A stretch of 64,000 bases of DNA from Styela clava. Taxonomy: Eukaryota; Chordata; Ascidiacea; Stolidobranchia; Styelidae. The position numbers were made by a program, and so were the translations under genes. The stretch spans positions 5,213,001 through 5,277,000 of the forward strand of contig NC_135254.1 in assembly GCF_964204865.1 (NCBI RefSeq). The letters are read 5' to 3'. How positions within the stretch are numbered: position 1 is the stretch's first letter; each line of letters starts with the position of its first letter. The notes under the pieces are model-generated. The model saw only the letters and a program-made list of their open reading frames with translations, had not been told where the DNA came from and did no database searches. Positions 25,201 through 36,097 of this stretch are shown one piece after another.

Positions 25201-25967
25201 TTTTTGCGACAAGAGTACTTACTACAGCGTACGGAACGATCCAAACTTGTGTCCAATAAATTCAAAGCATGACTTCCTGCCGTTTGTTAACTGAAGGCTA
25301 CTATTAAACAGTCAATCGTGGCAGAATTCCTGTTTAGTCCAGCGGTTCTCAAACTTTTTAAGCCACGCCGCCTTTCTAGATTTTGGCAAATCTAGCGTCT
25401 CACCTCTAAAATAACTAGCTAACAATAAGCTGCAACTTACAGATAGTAAGGCGAAAGTATGTTTTTTCAAAAAAGATGGAACTTGAATATATAAAATAAA
25501 GAAATGTAACTATTCAAAATAGAGCGGGCAAGATGAAATATAACAAATGTTTTTATTTTTAATTAGCACCACACTCCCTCAAAAACGGTCTATACCCCAT
25601 TCTATTCGAGAAGGAACATTTACAGATGTAGACTGAAAACTAACAATAAATTATGATTACACCTGTCGCCTGTTTGTATTAAAAAGAAAAAGATGACCAG
25701 TGGTTACTTTATTTTTGTTGTATATTATTTACAATCTGCAGGGTGCACACAACGGTAGCGGAACAACAGGAACCGACACCAATCAACATTACAACTACGT
25801 CAGTTGGTGGGAGAAGTCCGTCGACATCTGCCTCGCCGAACTCGGCTTACGAAGAAATCGGCAACCAAAAATACGAGAACTTGCCGACACCAAATGAAGA
25901 GGATCCGTATTTAACGCCGTTTGAAATTGAGAACGCTGGGTATGAAGTCCCAATATCAAGGCGTTAA
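19173..25967 (+). CDS. Receptor-like CUB-domain gene, several exons, possibly decaying
   Basis: Assembled from exons 19173-19212 (signal peptide), 20936-21139 (CUB C-terminal half), 21868-22119 (CUB N-terminal half, with a stop), 23719-23763 (Ser/Thr stalk) and about 25742-25967 (cytoplasmic-type tail). Exons 1-4 join in matching phase 1, and all internal ones are symmetric, so any can be skipped without a frame change. I did not find a transmembrane exon; the intron 23764-25741 is where one would be expected. The gene would make a type I surface protein with CUB modules and a tail with SH2-binding tyrosines, as in innate or self-recognition receptors; this is inference. The reversed CUB halves, the stop codon and the many transposons in introns mean it may be a pseudogene or a variably spliced gene. 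No orthologue is recognised. Confidence 0.6.
19371..19578. mobile_element. MITE family B copy
   Basis: Runs from actcccgtagtgtatgtacc to attggtacatacatttctgga and contains the family phrase cggggactgtctgtg. Other copies: 27780-28228 (split), 33003-33217, 33935-34139, 40681-40887, 63545-63733. One end resembles family A (gtacacatactacgggag), the other differs (ctccagaagtatgtgtacc). Confidence 0.75.
20467..20782. mobile_element. Small hAT MITE, third level of nesting, TSD atatagcc
   Basis: 316 bp with a perfect 15-bp TIR (cagggctactcaact) and perfect TSD atatagcc at 20459-20466 and 20783-20790. Confidence 0.92.
20936..21139 (+). CDS. CUB gene exon 2: C-terminal half of a CUB domain, inside a hAT element
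   Basis: A TTTTAG acceptor at 20931-20935 and a GT donor (gtaaaa) at 21140 bound 204 bp, phase 1 to phase 1. With the G of exon 1 it reads ETANCAGFVGS, then FVEVSYVSDGRKTNYSG and MGFRIRYNF, the closing strands of a CUB domain (pattern V-x-F-x-S-D then GF-x-x-x-Y). Several NxS/T glycosylation sites are present. The last 141 bases are almost identical to 23037-23177. Because it lies inside two TSD-bounded transposons it was probably carried here by transposition. Confidence 0.68.
21668..21840. mobile_element. Decayed mariner-like MITE (gtgtccataaagtc family)
   Basis: Shares gtgtccataaagtc, atatatcttaaccaggtttg and caaaacaatatatgg with cleaner copies at 47672-47870 and 48794-49000. Confidence 0.55.
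21868..22119 (+). pseudogene. CUB gene exon 3: N-terminal half of a CUB domain with in-frame TGA
   Basis: Bounded by TTATCAG (to 21867) and the donor gtaatt at 22120; 252 bp, phase 1 to phase 1. It encodes C-NGSEMIISNGTGHIQSPNY, the CUB opening signature, then NASCT, a TGA at 21987-21989, and KFVPEENDKF. In CUB domains the position after the second Cys is nearly always Trp, so TGG has become TGA by one base change. The frame stays open on both sides. Confidence 0.72.
22791..23036. mobile_element. Left part of a hAT element, right end missing
   Basis: Starts caggagtgtgcaacaggcgg, a hAT-type end with gcggccc motifs, and abuts the duplicated CUB exon at 23037. I found no matching right end. Confidence 0.5.
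23037..23190 (+). pseudogene. Truncated second copy of CUB exon 2
   Basis: Matches 20999-21152 with about four mismatches, all in the first third, and keeps the donor (acaag then gtaaaa). It lacks the first 63 bases and any acceptor, because a hAT fragment abuts its 5' side, so it cannot be spliced in as it stands. Confidence 0.8.
23318..23638. mobile_element. hAT MITE, TSD atgtagac
   Basis: Left end cggtggtttcaaac, right end gttgggaaccgctg, perfect TSD at 23310-23317 and 23639-23646. Its left half recurs at 50362-50506 in the kinase gene. Confidence 0.85.
23719..23763 (+). CDS. CUB gene exon: short Ser/Thr-rich stalk
   Basis: 45 bp between TTACAG and gtaggc, phase 1 to phase 1, encoding DSRETTSASTNIQTT with the preceding G. 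The composition suits an O-glycosylated stalk next to a membrane. Confidence 0.5.
23847..24074. mobile_element. MITE family A copy
   Basis: Begins gtactcccgaagtatgtg and ends with its complement. The flanking 8-mers do not match well. Confidence 0.8.
24443..24640. repeat. Tandem repeat, three units of 56-58 bp plus a partial
   Basis: Units begin gacgctttttaacag at 24443, 24501, 24558 and 24614, each followed by a diverged ggttacggtgaaatgctat block. Confidence 0.8.
24641..25339. other. Intron of the CUB gene, nothing assigned
   Basis: I looked for a hydrophobic exon with splice sites here, where the missing transmembrane segment could lie, and did not find one. Confidence 0.35.
25340..25620. 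mobile_element. hAT MITE, decayed right end
   Basis: Starts cagcggttctcaaac. Its body (ggcgaaagtatgttttt, aacaaatgtttttattttt) matches 45018-45290 and, in part, 36098-36332. Confidence 0.6.
25742..25967 (+). CDS. CUB gene last exon: cytoplasmic-type tail with SH2-binding tyrosines
   Basis: An acceptor (tttacaatctgcag) precedes 25742; the open frame ends at TAA 25965-25967. It encodes a Ser/Thr/Pro-rich stretch then SAYEEIGNQKYENLPTPNE and, near the end, GYEVPISRR. YEEI is the classical Src-family SH2 ligand, YENL fits the Grb2 YxN rule and YEVP the Crk/Abl YxxP rule. The two YxxI/L motifs are 4 residues apart, closer than the 6-8 of an ITAM. Used from 25742 the exon needs an incoming phase 2; a second AG at 25757-25758 would join in frame to the phase-1 stalk exon. 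A possible poly(A) signal aataaa is near 26133. Confidence 0.6.
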
Positions 25968-27779
25968 TACTAACATATACTAAAACTAAGAAACCATTTA
26001 CTCTATATTTCCCAAAACCTGACAGTAGGCTGACACCATACGAAAAAAGGGCGAAAAGTGATAAGAACCTAAGCCCAGGCCGCTTCCACTTTCCAAAAAA
26101 TTTGACGATGATTCTGGTCAGAGACCCCTGTTAATAAATGTCATGCCTGTAAACTGGCAAACGCAACTCAGTAGCGGAGGGGTGTCCATTTCGGTCCGTT
26201 TTAATTTCTTAGAGCTGTCTCATTGGTAGTATGAAGCAAGGATGTGTAAATTTATATCTTACAAATCGGGAAGTTTAGGGTGGTATATTAGGCCCAATAG
26301 AATTACAAACACAACTGTTGTTACAAGACAGTACATGAAACATCACAAACTACGGTGAAAGGTTTTGTTGAAATGCTTTTCATTGAGTTTATTTTCTTTA
26401 ATTCTTACTACATTCGGCTTTAATTTTATAAATAAAAGAAGAAAACTTAAATGTTGATACACGAACTGAAGTATTTTACCAACATCTGCAAGGTTCACAT
26501 TTTTGCTGAAATAGTCATATTCTATCAAAGACTCTACTAGCACCCTTGAATGACGCATGCCATATAGACACAAGAACCGCACATTCACCTTTTATACTTC
26601 GCCCATTTAAATTATATGGTCTCACCACTCAAAGGTGCTGTATTTACGCCTAAATTTCATCATTATGTACCTGTACTTGGTGTTGTGTTGTCTCTATTTA
26701 TATATATTGTCATGTCTTACAAACTCCCCTGTATAAACAGTTTTGCATGCTCCACCCTTACCACTCTCGCCCCACCTTGCACAACTGCCTGTATAAGGGA
26801 CTATATTTAACGTATTCAATCTAACGTTTTTTGTTTTATATTTGTCAAAAGGGGTGCATGCCGCACATTTGTGTTTTAGTCCAGTAGGTCTTGTGCATGC
26901 ATCCCGATGATTGTCAATTTATTTATTTCTCACTATTACGAGACGAATAAACATACATAATACAAACAAATTCAGTTCATGGCAAACGTCACTGTCAGAC
27001 TACGTCATATTTAAAATTATTACGATATAAGATTATAAATTAGTTAATAGACTTCGGCCATGGATACATTCAGTTTTAAAAAATTGTATTAGTTGCATGG
27101 TTCTTACTTTAGTTTGTGTTTTATTATCTGAAAATGTTTTTTTTTTTCTGCCTGATTTCATACAATGTCTGTTTGTTTTGCCGTATGCTTTCACGGTTCT
27201 TGGACGGGCGCCTACGTTTTTTTCCCTATCTGAGTTGTGCTTGCCTTCCAGATAACTCTGCAGTTTCCATGTCCGTTTGTTGTTGTTTTGTTTTATGCAA
27301 AAGCGATCAAATTGGAATTGATTGATAATGCGAATTTGGCGCGTTTTGATGTCTGTAAACACAAAGCCTGGTGCGATTTCCGTTCAAAGTGTTCAGGTGC
27401 GCGCTGTTCACCTACCGAAAAAAATGGAAAAACAAAAAGGAACTTTCGTCTTCTTCAGAAAGTTCCATAATCTTATCTTATTCATTCCCCATATAAACAC
27501 TGATAAGTCCAGCCATGATGCAGTTATGAAACGTCCACAACAACGTCATGTCGGACACGTGACTTCGCTGGGTGCCGAAAACCAGCTAATTGTGATGTCA
27601 TTTAGAACAAATACACATGCTTTGTGACAGTTGGTATAGTACAATCTCCAGATCTAGAATGCAAGTTCCTATTTGGATTGAAGTTGCCAGTTTTTCTTCT
27701 TTTTCATTTCTTATTTATATTCGCTTTCTTATATTTTATCAATGATACTATAATCAAATAATTGCCTATATGTAGAAAA
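25968..27779. other. Intergenic spacer
   Basis: A hAT-type end (gtcagagacccctg) lies at about 26116-26130. I see no gene; open frames around 27030-27630 show no family features. Confidence 0.35.
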
Positions 27780-28228
27780 AGTATGTGTACCAATATGGAT
27801 ATAACTAACTTTGTCAGCCTATTTTACATCGAATTGTTTGGCTAACACAGACAGTCCCGAACTCGTAATAAAACTAAAACGAGAATATCGGTCAGAGACC
27901 GAAGACTTATCGATCGAAAGTCAGGGGATCCCCAAAACAGCGCTCTTACTCCATAGTGACACCTTGTGTCCCATCACTAATTAATTAATAACTCGCTAAT
28001 TATACGACATAATTCATCCAAAATCAATAGGCTTCTGGTAAGATATATGATGAATGCACATGCAAAATCTGGAGCAGATTCAATCTCGCTTCCGTGGGAT
28101 ATCGCGTACATCTAACAGACAGACAGACAAATACCTATCAACATACTAATAAGGATAATAAGGAAAATTGGAATAAAATTAGGGTCTAACTCTAACACAT
28201 ACTTGGTACACATACTTAGGGAGTACCG
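27780..28228. mobile_element. MITE family B split by a retroelement-like insertion
   Basis: The left half ends at aactaaaa (about 27879). The right half resumes at taaggaaaattgg (about 28157). Between them is the dispersed repeat described next. Confidence 0.65.
27877..28155. mobile_element. Dispersed repeat with acagacagacaga tail (LINE 3' end or SINE)
   Basis: Runs from cgagaatatcggtcagagac to an (acag)n-type tail and acatact. Copies: about 29734-30010 (part of the tandem duplication), 55793-56090 and 59020-59405. No TIR; one end varies, which suits a non-LTR retrotransposon tail or a SINE. Confidence 0.6.
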
Positions 28229-31200
28229 AATGGTTGTATCGTTACCACTGATTCTTCTATCTATTTTCATTTATTATTCATATGTTATGTATTTTCTGGT
28301 ATGACGAAAAAATAAATTCCCTCTTTCGCACTACCTGACATCAAATCGAGTTATCTATTAATGTCATTGATATTTTACATTATGTTCCATTCGGAACTTA
28401 ATTTAATATTGTGTAGACTTTTGCGAAAATAAAATCTTTCTCGATAGTTTCCGTTTCATATTTCATTAATGTGTATTTTCTTTTCCTGATCCCCCATATC
28501 CGTGGCATCTATATGTTCAAGCAGATGACAGCACTTTTGAACCCACGTACATTTGCACCCGTATATCCGCGGGTTCAATCTACATGCGGGTGCTAAAATC
28601 CATGGGTTAGGGTTAGTATGGGTTCAAATATCCGTAAAAAAAATTCCATAAATAGTATGCAGGTGCAATTGTTGTGGGTTCAAATGTAATGGAAATGTTT
28701 AAGCAATATGGTATTTATTTGCTGGATAGCGTTACTGCCACGGTTGTGTTAATAAGTCTTCGGTTTTCTGTGACAGCCTTTCATTAATCATTTTGTGTTA
28801 ATCTGTTCATTATTTACATCAGGGGTCGGCAACCCCTGGCACGCGTGCTATTTGTGGCACGCGAGGGAATAACTCATGGCCCGCCAAACGATTTAAGGCA
28901 GATTCGCGACAAACTTTCTACGTTTGAACTAAAAATAACAATTCGACAAATACATTGGAAAAAACATTCAATATTTAACTGCAATCGACGAGAGGCTGAG
29001 ATCTGTACCTGAAATCGGCGTAGATAAGCATGTGCGATGTAGTCGACCCCCCTTTCTCCCTGAATCACATATTATTTCACGACAACGATAATAATTACTT
29101 TCTTTTTGCCCAGAATTGTAAATTCGCTGAAAGTTATTATACGTTCATCGGCGGCGAGATCTTAAGTTCCAACAAAGGAGTGAATCGTCAACACAAATTT
29201 TTTGATTGAGAAGTGGCAATATAAAATACCAATAATAAAATTAAAACTTGTGGGAGGCCCGCGACAGATTAAAAACACTACTCTAAACATTGTAAATAGC
29301 AAAGATGAGTTTCGACACATGGCACACATAAGTTTCGGTGGCGTTGGGAACCATACCGTTACTAAAATCGAAACACAGTCAATTGTGCGCGGACTTATCC
29401 ATTAATTTAAAATGCCGTCGAAAAAATTTTCGTGTTAATATTATACAAGGTTGGAAACGCGGCTTTTCCCAAGTCGTGGAGATATATAAGATAATTAATC
29501 AAACTTAATTAAGTATATTCAATCAATTTTTATTGTAATAAGATAAATTTCACTCCGTGAGATTTTATAGCAAACTTGGGGATTTTTCCAACGGTTTTAT
29601 CTTAAAAATAATCTGAGTGGCATCATTGCGATAGAGCGGAGTCGGTGTTGCAGCTACAGCTCAGATTTGTCGAGTTTGCAAAATACGGATCAAAACTAGA
29701 TGTAATAAAGTTTACCACACATTTCCATGTCCGCGGTCAGAGACCGAAGACTTATCGATCGAAAGTTAGGGGATCCCCCAAAACAGCGCTCTAACTCCAT
29801 AGTGACACTTTGTGTCCGATCACTAATTAATTAACAACTCGCTAATTATACGACATAATTCATCCAAAATCAATAGGCTTCTGGTACGATATATGATGAA
29901 TGCACATGCAAAATTTGGAGCAGATTCAATCTCGCTTTCGTGAGATATCGCGTACATCTAACAGACAGACAAACAGACAAATACCTAGCAACATACTTAC
30001 CGATAGGTAATAAGGAAAATCGGAATAAAATTAGGGTCTAACTCTAACACATACTTAGGGAGTACCGAAAGGTTGTATCGTTACCACTGATTCATCTATC
30101 TATTTTCATTTATTATCCATATGTTATGTGTTTTCTGGTATGACGAAAAAATAAATTCCCTCTTTCCCACTACCTGACCATCAAATCGAGTTATCTATCA
30201 ATGTCATTGATATTTTACATTATATTCCATTCGGAACTTAATTTAATATTGTGAAGACTTTTGCGAAAATAAAATCTTTCTCAATAGTTTCCGTTTCATA
30301 TTTCATTAATGTGTATTTTCTTTTCCTGATCCCCCATATCCGTGGCATCTATATGTTCAAGCAGGTGACAGAACTTTTGAACCCACGTACATTCGCACCC
30401 GTATATCCGCGGGTTCAATCTAGATGCGGGTGCTAAAATCCATGGGTTAGGGTTAGTATGGGTTCAAATATCCGTAAATAAATTCCATGAATAGTATGCA
30501 GGTGCAATTGTTGTGGGTTCAAATGTAATGGAAATGTTTAAGCAATATGGTATTTATTTGCTGGATAGCGTTACTGCCATGGTTGTGTTAGTAGGTCTTC
30601 GGTTTTCTGTGACAGCCTTTCATTAATCATTTTGTGTTAATCTGTTCATTATTTACATCAGGGGTCGGCAACCCCTGGCACGAGTGCTATTTGTGGCACG
30701 CGAGAGAATAACTCATGGCCCGCCAAACGATTTAAGGCAGATTTGCGACAAACTTTCTACGTTTGAACTAAAAATAACAATTCGACAAATACATTGGAAA
30801 AAACATTCAATATTTAACTGCAATCGACGAGAGGCCGAGATCTGTACCTGAATTCGGCGTAGATAAGCATGTGCGGTGCAGTCGACCCCCCTTTCTCCCT
30901 GAATCACATATTATTTCACGACAACGATAATAATTACTTTCTTTTTGCCCAGAATTGTAAATTCACTGAAAGGTATTATACGTTCATCGGCGGCGAGATC
31001 TTAAGTTCCAACAAAGGAGTGAATCGTCAACACAAATTTTTTGATTGAGAAGCGGCAATATAAAATACTAATAATAAAAATAAAACTTGTGGGAGGCCCG
31101 CGACAGATTAAAAACACTACTCTAAACATTGTAAATAGCAAAGATGAGTTTCGACACATGGCACACATAAGTTTCGGTGGCGTTGGGAACCATACCGTTA

Positions 31201-31575
31201 CTAAAATCGAAACACAGTCAATTGTGCGCGGACTTATCCATTAATTTAAATTGCCGTCGAAAAAAATTTCGTGTTAATATTATACAAGGTTGAAAACGCG
31301 GCTTTTCCCAAGTTGTGGTGATATATATGATAATTAATCAAACTTAATTAAGTATATTCAATCAATTTTTATTGTAATAAGATAAATTTCACTCCGTGAG
31401 ATTTTATAGCAAACTTGGGGATTTTACCAACGGTTTCATCTTAAAAATAATCTGAGTGGCATCATTGCGATAGAGCGGAGTCAGTGTTGCAGTTACAGCT
31501 CAGATTTGTCGAATTTGCAAAATACGGATCAAAACTAGATGTAATAAAGTGTACCACACATTTTCATGTCCGCGG
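27889..31575. repeat. 1.84-kb tandem duplication
   Basis: 27889-29733 and 29734-31575 are the same sequence with scattered substitutions and a few small indels. The junction is at ccgcggtcag (29731-29740), with cgg shared by both ends, which suits microhomology-mediated duplication. Each unit holds half of a family B MITE, the dispersed repeat and the left half of a hAT element. Confidence 0.93.
28820..29733. mobile_element. Duplicated left half of a hAT element
   Basis: Begins caggggtcggcaacc after atttacat (28812-28819), like the full element at 30659, but stops at the duplication junction and has no right end of its own. Confidence 0.85.
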
Positions 31576-32513
31576 ATGGCCACGGCTTTTCAGAGTAGTG
31601 ATGCCTTTATTTTGTCGACGCAACCGCAGGTTAAACTGAAGACAAGTAAATTAACAAAGCAGGACATTTTTAAATATGCTCGTATCGGTCATGGACTGAT
31701 TACTTTGCACAACCGAAAAATCATTATTATCCGTCGAAAAAGTCGTTCGGCAGAGATTTCGAGGCGATGAATATGTATTTTTGGTTAATTGATATATTTT
31801 ACGAGTATATGTATTTAATAGCACTAAAGAGAAATTTATTAAAGATCTTGAGATTATTCTATCCACGATAACAATTTGCAAGATCGCAGAAAAGTATCGA
31901 AACTAAATACAATTAGGCATGTTTATCTCATATTTTTACATCAACAGATTGGGTGGTATATTAGACTACTAATGTTTATATTTTGACGCAAGAATACGCA
32001 ACCGCGAGTTACGCTGGACACAATTATATGAATATAGAAATATATTGTTGTAGTTGTCATGAATTGAATATTTTACGGGATAGAAAAGTCGGTATACGCT
32101 GAAAAAGTCAGGTCTTCTTACAAGCGCGTAATCGCAGCGACTATTTCCCATTTTTACCCCGCCCCTTTTTAGAAAATCCTGGTCGCGCGCCTGGTTAACT
32201 GGGTACTTCACGGAAGCCAAAATATTGACCATTTCAGCGTTCGTTACATGGATATAACCATAACAAAAATGATAGAATAAATTTCATTTTCTTCAGTATT
32301 GACGCGTTCACATTGTTACTAGCTACAAAACTAATCGTGAGTGGCCTTCAAACCTATTGCACGTTATCCTATAAAATAAATCTGTTTTACATCCTCTCAC
32401 TATTCAAATCAGGTAGTTGACTATGAAAACCAAACACATAAAAATATTTGGCACGCGAAGGTGCTCGTTATACATAAAATGACACGCGGATTACAAAATG
32501 TTGCCGACCCCTG
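30659..32513. mobile_element. hAT (Charlie-type) element, TSD atttacat
   Basis: 1855 bp with TIR caggggtcggcaac and its complement. The TSD atttacat is perfect at 30651-30658 and 32514-32521. No intact transposase. The interior around 31430-32280 resembles the arms of the hAT element at 5378. Confidence 0.9.
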
Positions 32514-32521
32514 ATTTACAT

Positions 32522-33002
32522 GGACGTTAGGTTAAATAAATACCGCTACACGTTTCGTTTATTGAAGAAAATGTGACAAGGAGGTGCAATGGAAGTACAA
32601 CAGGGCGGACCATAAAAATGTTCGACCATTTGCATGAATTATGTTTTTAGAGAGTATATGCCTACTTTTCTATGGAGTATACCCTCGACTAAAACAGTAG
32701 TTACGAACTATAAACTAACGAACTTTTTAATTAGATCCTTGGGTGTCCCTGCTCGATAACCAGCTTTGGTTTCTCGCAGCCTCCCTTCCCCACTTGAAAT
32801 GTGTGATTATCCTTTCTCTTCGTATTTTGTGTTGAACTGACATTTTTACTGGATAGAAAAAATAAACTTGACTTCCAGAAGTCTTTACTTCAATTTACGT
32901 GCGTGATATGAGATTAGCAAGTCTTCATTTGCGGTCTAAATTGCAGGCTTCCAACAGTGATAAAAACCTTCTACTAAAACTCAAAATGCATTGATTTCAA
33001 GG
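32522..33002. other. Intergenic spacer, nothing recognised
   Basis: No gene, repeat family or regulatory element could be assigned. Confidence 0.35.
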
Positions 33003-33217
33003 CGGCCCAGAAGTATGTGTACCAATATGGAGGTATCTAATTTTGTTCGCCATTTTACTTCAAGTCGTGTAAAAGGATTGAAACCTATGGGCAGGAGGAT
33101 ATATTCACTTGGCTAACACAGACAGTCCCCAAACTCTTAATAGAACTAAAATAAGAATAATCGGAATAAAATTATGACCCAACCCTCAATTGGTAGACAT
33201 ACTGCGGGAGTACCAAT
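33003..33217. mobile_element. MITE family B copy
   Basis: From ccagaagtatgtgtacc to catactgcgggagtacc, with cagacagtccccaaac in the middle. Confidence 0.75.
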
Positions 33218-33934
33218 TTTATCAAATGTTCTCAATAGTCTATTGAATGCTCGCATACGCCAAAGTTTTCAATGTCAAAAATTGATTTTCTCTAAGTTTA
33301 ACTAACAATTCACCACCCTAGTAACATTGAATTTCATTGACCCAAATAGAATACAATCATGAATTTACCCAACAAACATAAATAAAAAAACTACAAACAT
33401 TTGGTGTAATCTTACTAAAAAAAGATAGAACCAGGCAGAACTATAACTACAACTGTGTAAAAATAGGCAGTGTTATAAAGCGAATTCATCTGGAAACGAA
33501 AAAGCAATGCTTAAATATAAATATGATATCACTGGCAAGACAAATAGAACCAACAATGCAATGTTATCTTGAGCTATTAGTAGCAAGTTGTACTTCCGCG
33601 ATTTCAACTGGGTGCCACAATGCCAGGCGCACTAATTTTACTTTACTAGTTTCAGAAATTTGCTGGTTGTCTGGCTGAGCTAACAAGACTCCAACCCTGT
33701 GGCTTTTTCATCGCAAAAAGGTACATATCAACACCGACCAGTTATGGGTTCATTTACCATCTTAGTCCAAGAATTCGGTTGAATGATCAGCATTTTAAAT
33801 CAACGGTGAAGATTGGTTGATCATAACATACAAACGACATAGAATTTGTGGTACAAACTATCTGCTTCTATGCTTTGCAATGCTGGATTTAAATGAAAAT
33901 AACAAAGCAATACTACAAAAAGAGTAAAGATAGC
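33218..33934. other. Intergenic spacer
   Basis: No gene recognised; AT-rich sequence between two family B MITEs. Confidence 0.35.
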
Positions 33935-34139
33935 GATCCAGAAGTGTGTTTACCAGTATGAAAGAAACTGATTTTTTTCACCTATTTTACATTAAGTTGT
34001 ATAAAGGGACTGAAACCTATGGGCAGGGGGTATATTTACTCCGCTAACACAGACAGTCCCCGAACCCGTAATAAAACTAAAAAAAGGAAAATCAGAATAA
34101 AATTATGGCCTAACCTGGTACACACACTACGGGAGCACC
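33935..34139. mobile_element. MITE family B copy downstream of the shugoshin gene
   Basis: From tccagaagtgtgtttacc to acacactacgggagcacc. Confidence 0.75.
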
Positions 34140-34310
34140 AGCTAATCCAAGAGTATCATTGCACATTAACACATTTCTGTAAGATTAACGTTACATAAAT
34201 AAATTTGTATGTAAGTTCCCAGTAATACTTTACAAACTTAAAAAATGACAGAAATATCCAAAAGGACATATGCATTCCGATTTAAATCTAAACACCAATT
34301 GGACTGACCA

Positions 34311-35882
34311 CTAAGCTCTATTCTGTAATGTTTTCTGGAAATTTTTCTTCTTTCGTCTTTTCTGTGGACTCTGTGGAGCGTCCGTGAACAACGAATCATC
34401 TGCAATTTTATCCCCACGACGTAGTTTGCCTTTCAGATTCGGCTCTGCGTATGAAACGCCCGAAGCAGCTCTACGTCCTGTCCTCCGAGGAGCGGAATTT
34501 TCTTTATTTATATCGTTGTAATTGTTCAGTTTGATTCTTTTATTTTCATCAAGTATGAAACTATCACTCGAACAGCTTAGGAAATCATAAGCAGTTTTGT
34601 TCATCAAATCTTTCTTAGTTCCAAACTTGCTAGTTCCTTTGCTCTGCTTAGCTTTGGGTTTAATGGGATTAAGGTTACTAAAAGGTTCGTTGACGTTTTG
34701 ATCTTCCGAAGTTGTGTGTTCAGGATTGCGTGGTGTTCTAACACTGTCGCTATTTTCTCCATCAGAGTTATCAGAGAGATTTAAACAGTTTGGGCTGGTA
34801 GTTTCTGAAATACTTATTTCTGCATTTTTTACAGATGCTACATTTTCACTTCTAACATTCCCATTCATGACATCACAATCATTGTTAGCATCGTCTATTT
34901 CATCACAATCATCATTCAAGCTTTCATTAACCAATGAATGAGAACTACCAGAAATGTTTAAATTCAAATTCATACAACTTGGACGACCATGGTTAACACT
35001 GAAGTTGAAGTCAGAGTCTGCAGAAATATTTAAATCTAATGCATGCAAATCTTCGCAATCATTTAAAATTTCTTGACCATCAGATTGTGAGAACTCTTCT
35101 TCCTCTGCCAAAAGAGACATTTGGTTATTATCAGTCTTTTCAGATGACATAAATTTAGGGCTGTGTTGGTCTTCATAGTCATTCCTATTTACTGATAGCA
35201 CGCCATCACCATTTTCTAAAGCCTTATCTTCCACTATGGGTTGTTTTCTCATAACTCTCCTAGGCCTCTGTGTTATACTGCTACTCAAAAATCTCTCCTT
35301 CACCTTCGAAGTTGAAATTTCATCCTTTTGAGAGTCACGATTTTCCTTGTAGATAGAGTTTGTGGCTCCGCTTCGTTCGGTGATGTTATTTAAAGTAAGA
35401 TTGGCATCGTTTGAAAGATTCGGGATTTGAAAATTGAGAGAAAAATCTGAATTGTTTCCGTTTTGTACTGAGTCAATCGCACTCATGACATTGTCGAATT
35501 GTTCTCGTAAAAGGAATGCGTATTTCAAGATATTCTTTTTAGCTTCAACTTCCTTTTTGAGCTTAATATTTTTCTCCGTTACAGATTTTAGTTTCTGTTG
35601 GTTAGCAGCGTGTTCCACCATCATTGAAATCTGTTTGTCTCTGTACATGTGATTATCATTTTCCAATTGAGAGTTATTTCGACGAATTTTCGCAAGTTTT
35701 GTGACACAGATTTTATTTTTATGCTCCAATGCACACAATTGTTGTGAAACAAAGGACTTATTTTGACCCGGATCTTGATGTGCTCTTCTGTTGCCTTTTA
35801 CGTTTCGAAGATGGTCAATGCTACGATCAAAGGAAGTATTTTCCAATCTTGGCCAGTCTACTCTACTTGTATTTGCTTCCAT
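34311..35882 (-). CDS. Shugoshin-like centromeric cohesion protector, single exon
   Basis: 523 residues, intronless. Residues about 43-130 form a charged coiled coil with KIRRNNSQLENDNHMYRDK, where shugoshins dimerise and bind PP2A. The middle (about 160-460) is acidic, Ser/Asn/Asp-rich and poorly conserved, as in the family. The C-terminus has the basic shugoshin box, SYAEPNLKGKLRR at about 477-489, which in known members binds phosphorylated H2A at centromeres, followed by a Lys/Arg-rich tail. Family role: keeping PP2A at centromeres so cohesin is protected until anaphase, and guarding centromeric cohesin in meiosis. The start at 35882 is the first ATG and lies 12 bases after an AG acceptor. 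It is the last of three co-oriented genes, 1067 bp after ZC3HC1, and two MITEs fill part of that gap. Confidence 0.85.
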   Translation of the reverse strand: MEANTSRVDWPRLENTSFDRSIDHLRNVKGNRRAHQDPGQNKSFVSQQLCALEHKNKICVTKLAKIRRNNSQLENDNHMYRDKQISMMVEHAANQQKLKSVTEKNIKLKKEVEAKKNILKYAFLLREQFDNVMSAIDSVQNGNNSDFSLNFQIPNLSNDANLTLNNITERSGATNSIYKENRDSQKDEISTSKVKERFLSSSITQRPRRVMRKQPIVEDKALENGDGVLSVNRNDYEDQHSPKFMSSEKTDNNQMSLLAEEEEFSQSDGQEILNDCEDLHALDLNISADSDFNFSVNHGRPSCMNLNLNISGSSHSLVNESLNDDCDEIDDANNDCDVMNGNVRSENVASVKNAEISISETTSPNCLNLSDNSDGENSDSVRTPRNPEHTTSEDQNVNEPFSNLNPIKPKAKQSKGTSKFGTKKDLMNKTAYDFLSCSSDSFILDENKRIKLNNYNDINKENSAPRRTGRRAASGVSYAEPNLKGKLRRGDKIADDSLFTDAPQSPQKRRKKKNFQKTLQNRA

Positions 35883-35894
35883 TTTAGGTCTTTG

Positions 35895-35915
35895 CTACAA
35901 ATCCAAAACTTATCG
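35895..35915 (-). promoter_or_regulatory. Candidate trans-splice acceptor of the shugoshin gene
   Basis: On the minus strand ttttggatttgtag ends 12 bases before the ATG. Confidence 0.4.
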
Positions 35916-36097
35916 GGGTGTACATTCACTAGTGATGTAATAATTAGATCTGCGACAAATAATAAAACAAATATTGAATGAGAAATAACATTTGAAAAAT
36001 TCAATAGAGTGCTAAATTTGACTCGATAAGTATGAACCACTCTGTAAATTACCATGCTATGTGAACATTGTATTAAAATAAAACAAAAATGCTAGAC

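Noticed and set aside
27033..27627. Cluster of overlapping open frames with Cys- and Phe-rich translations
   Set aside because: They overlap on both strands, contain poly-T-encoded Phe runs and match no family I know.
34714..35652. Plus-strand open frames within the shugoshin gene
   Set aside because: Antisense shadows of a well-supported gene.
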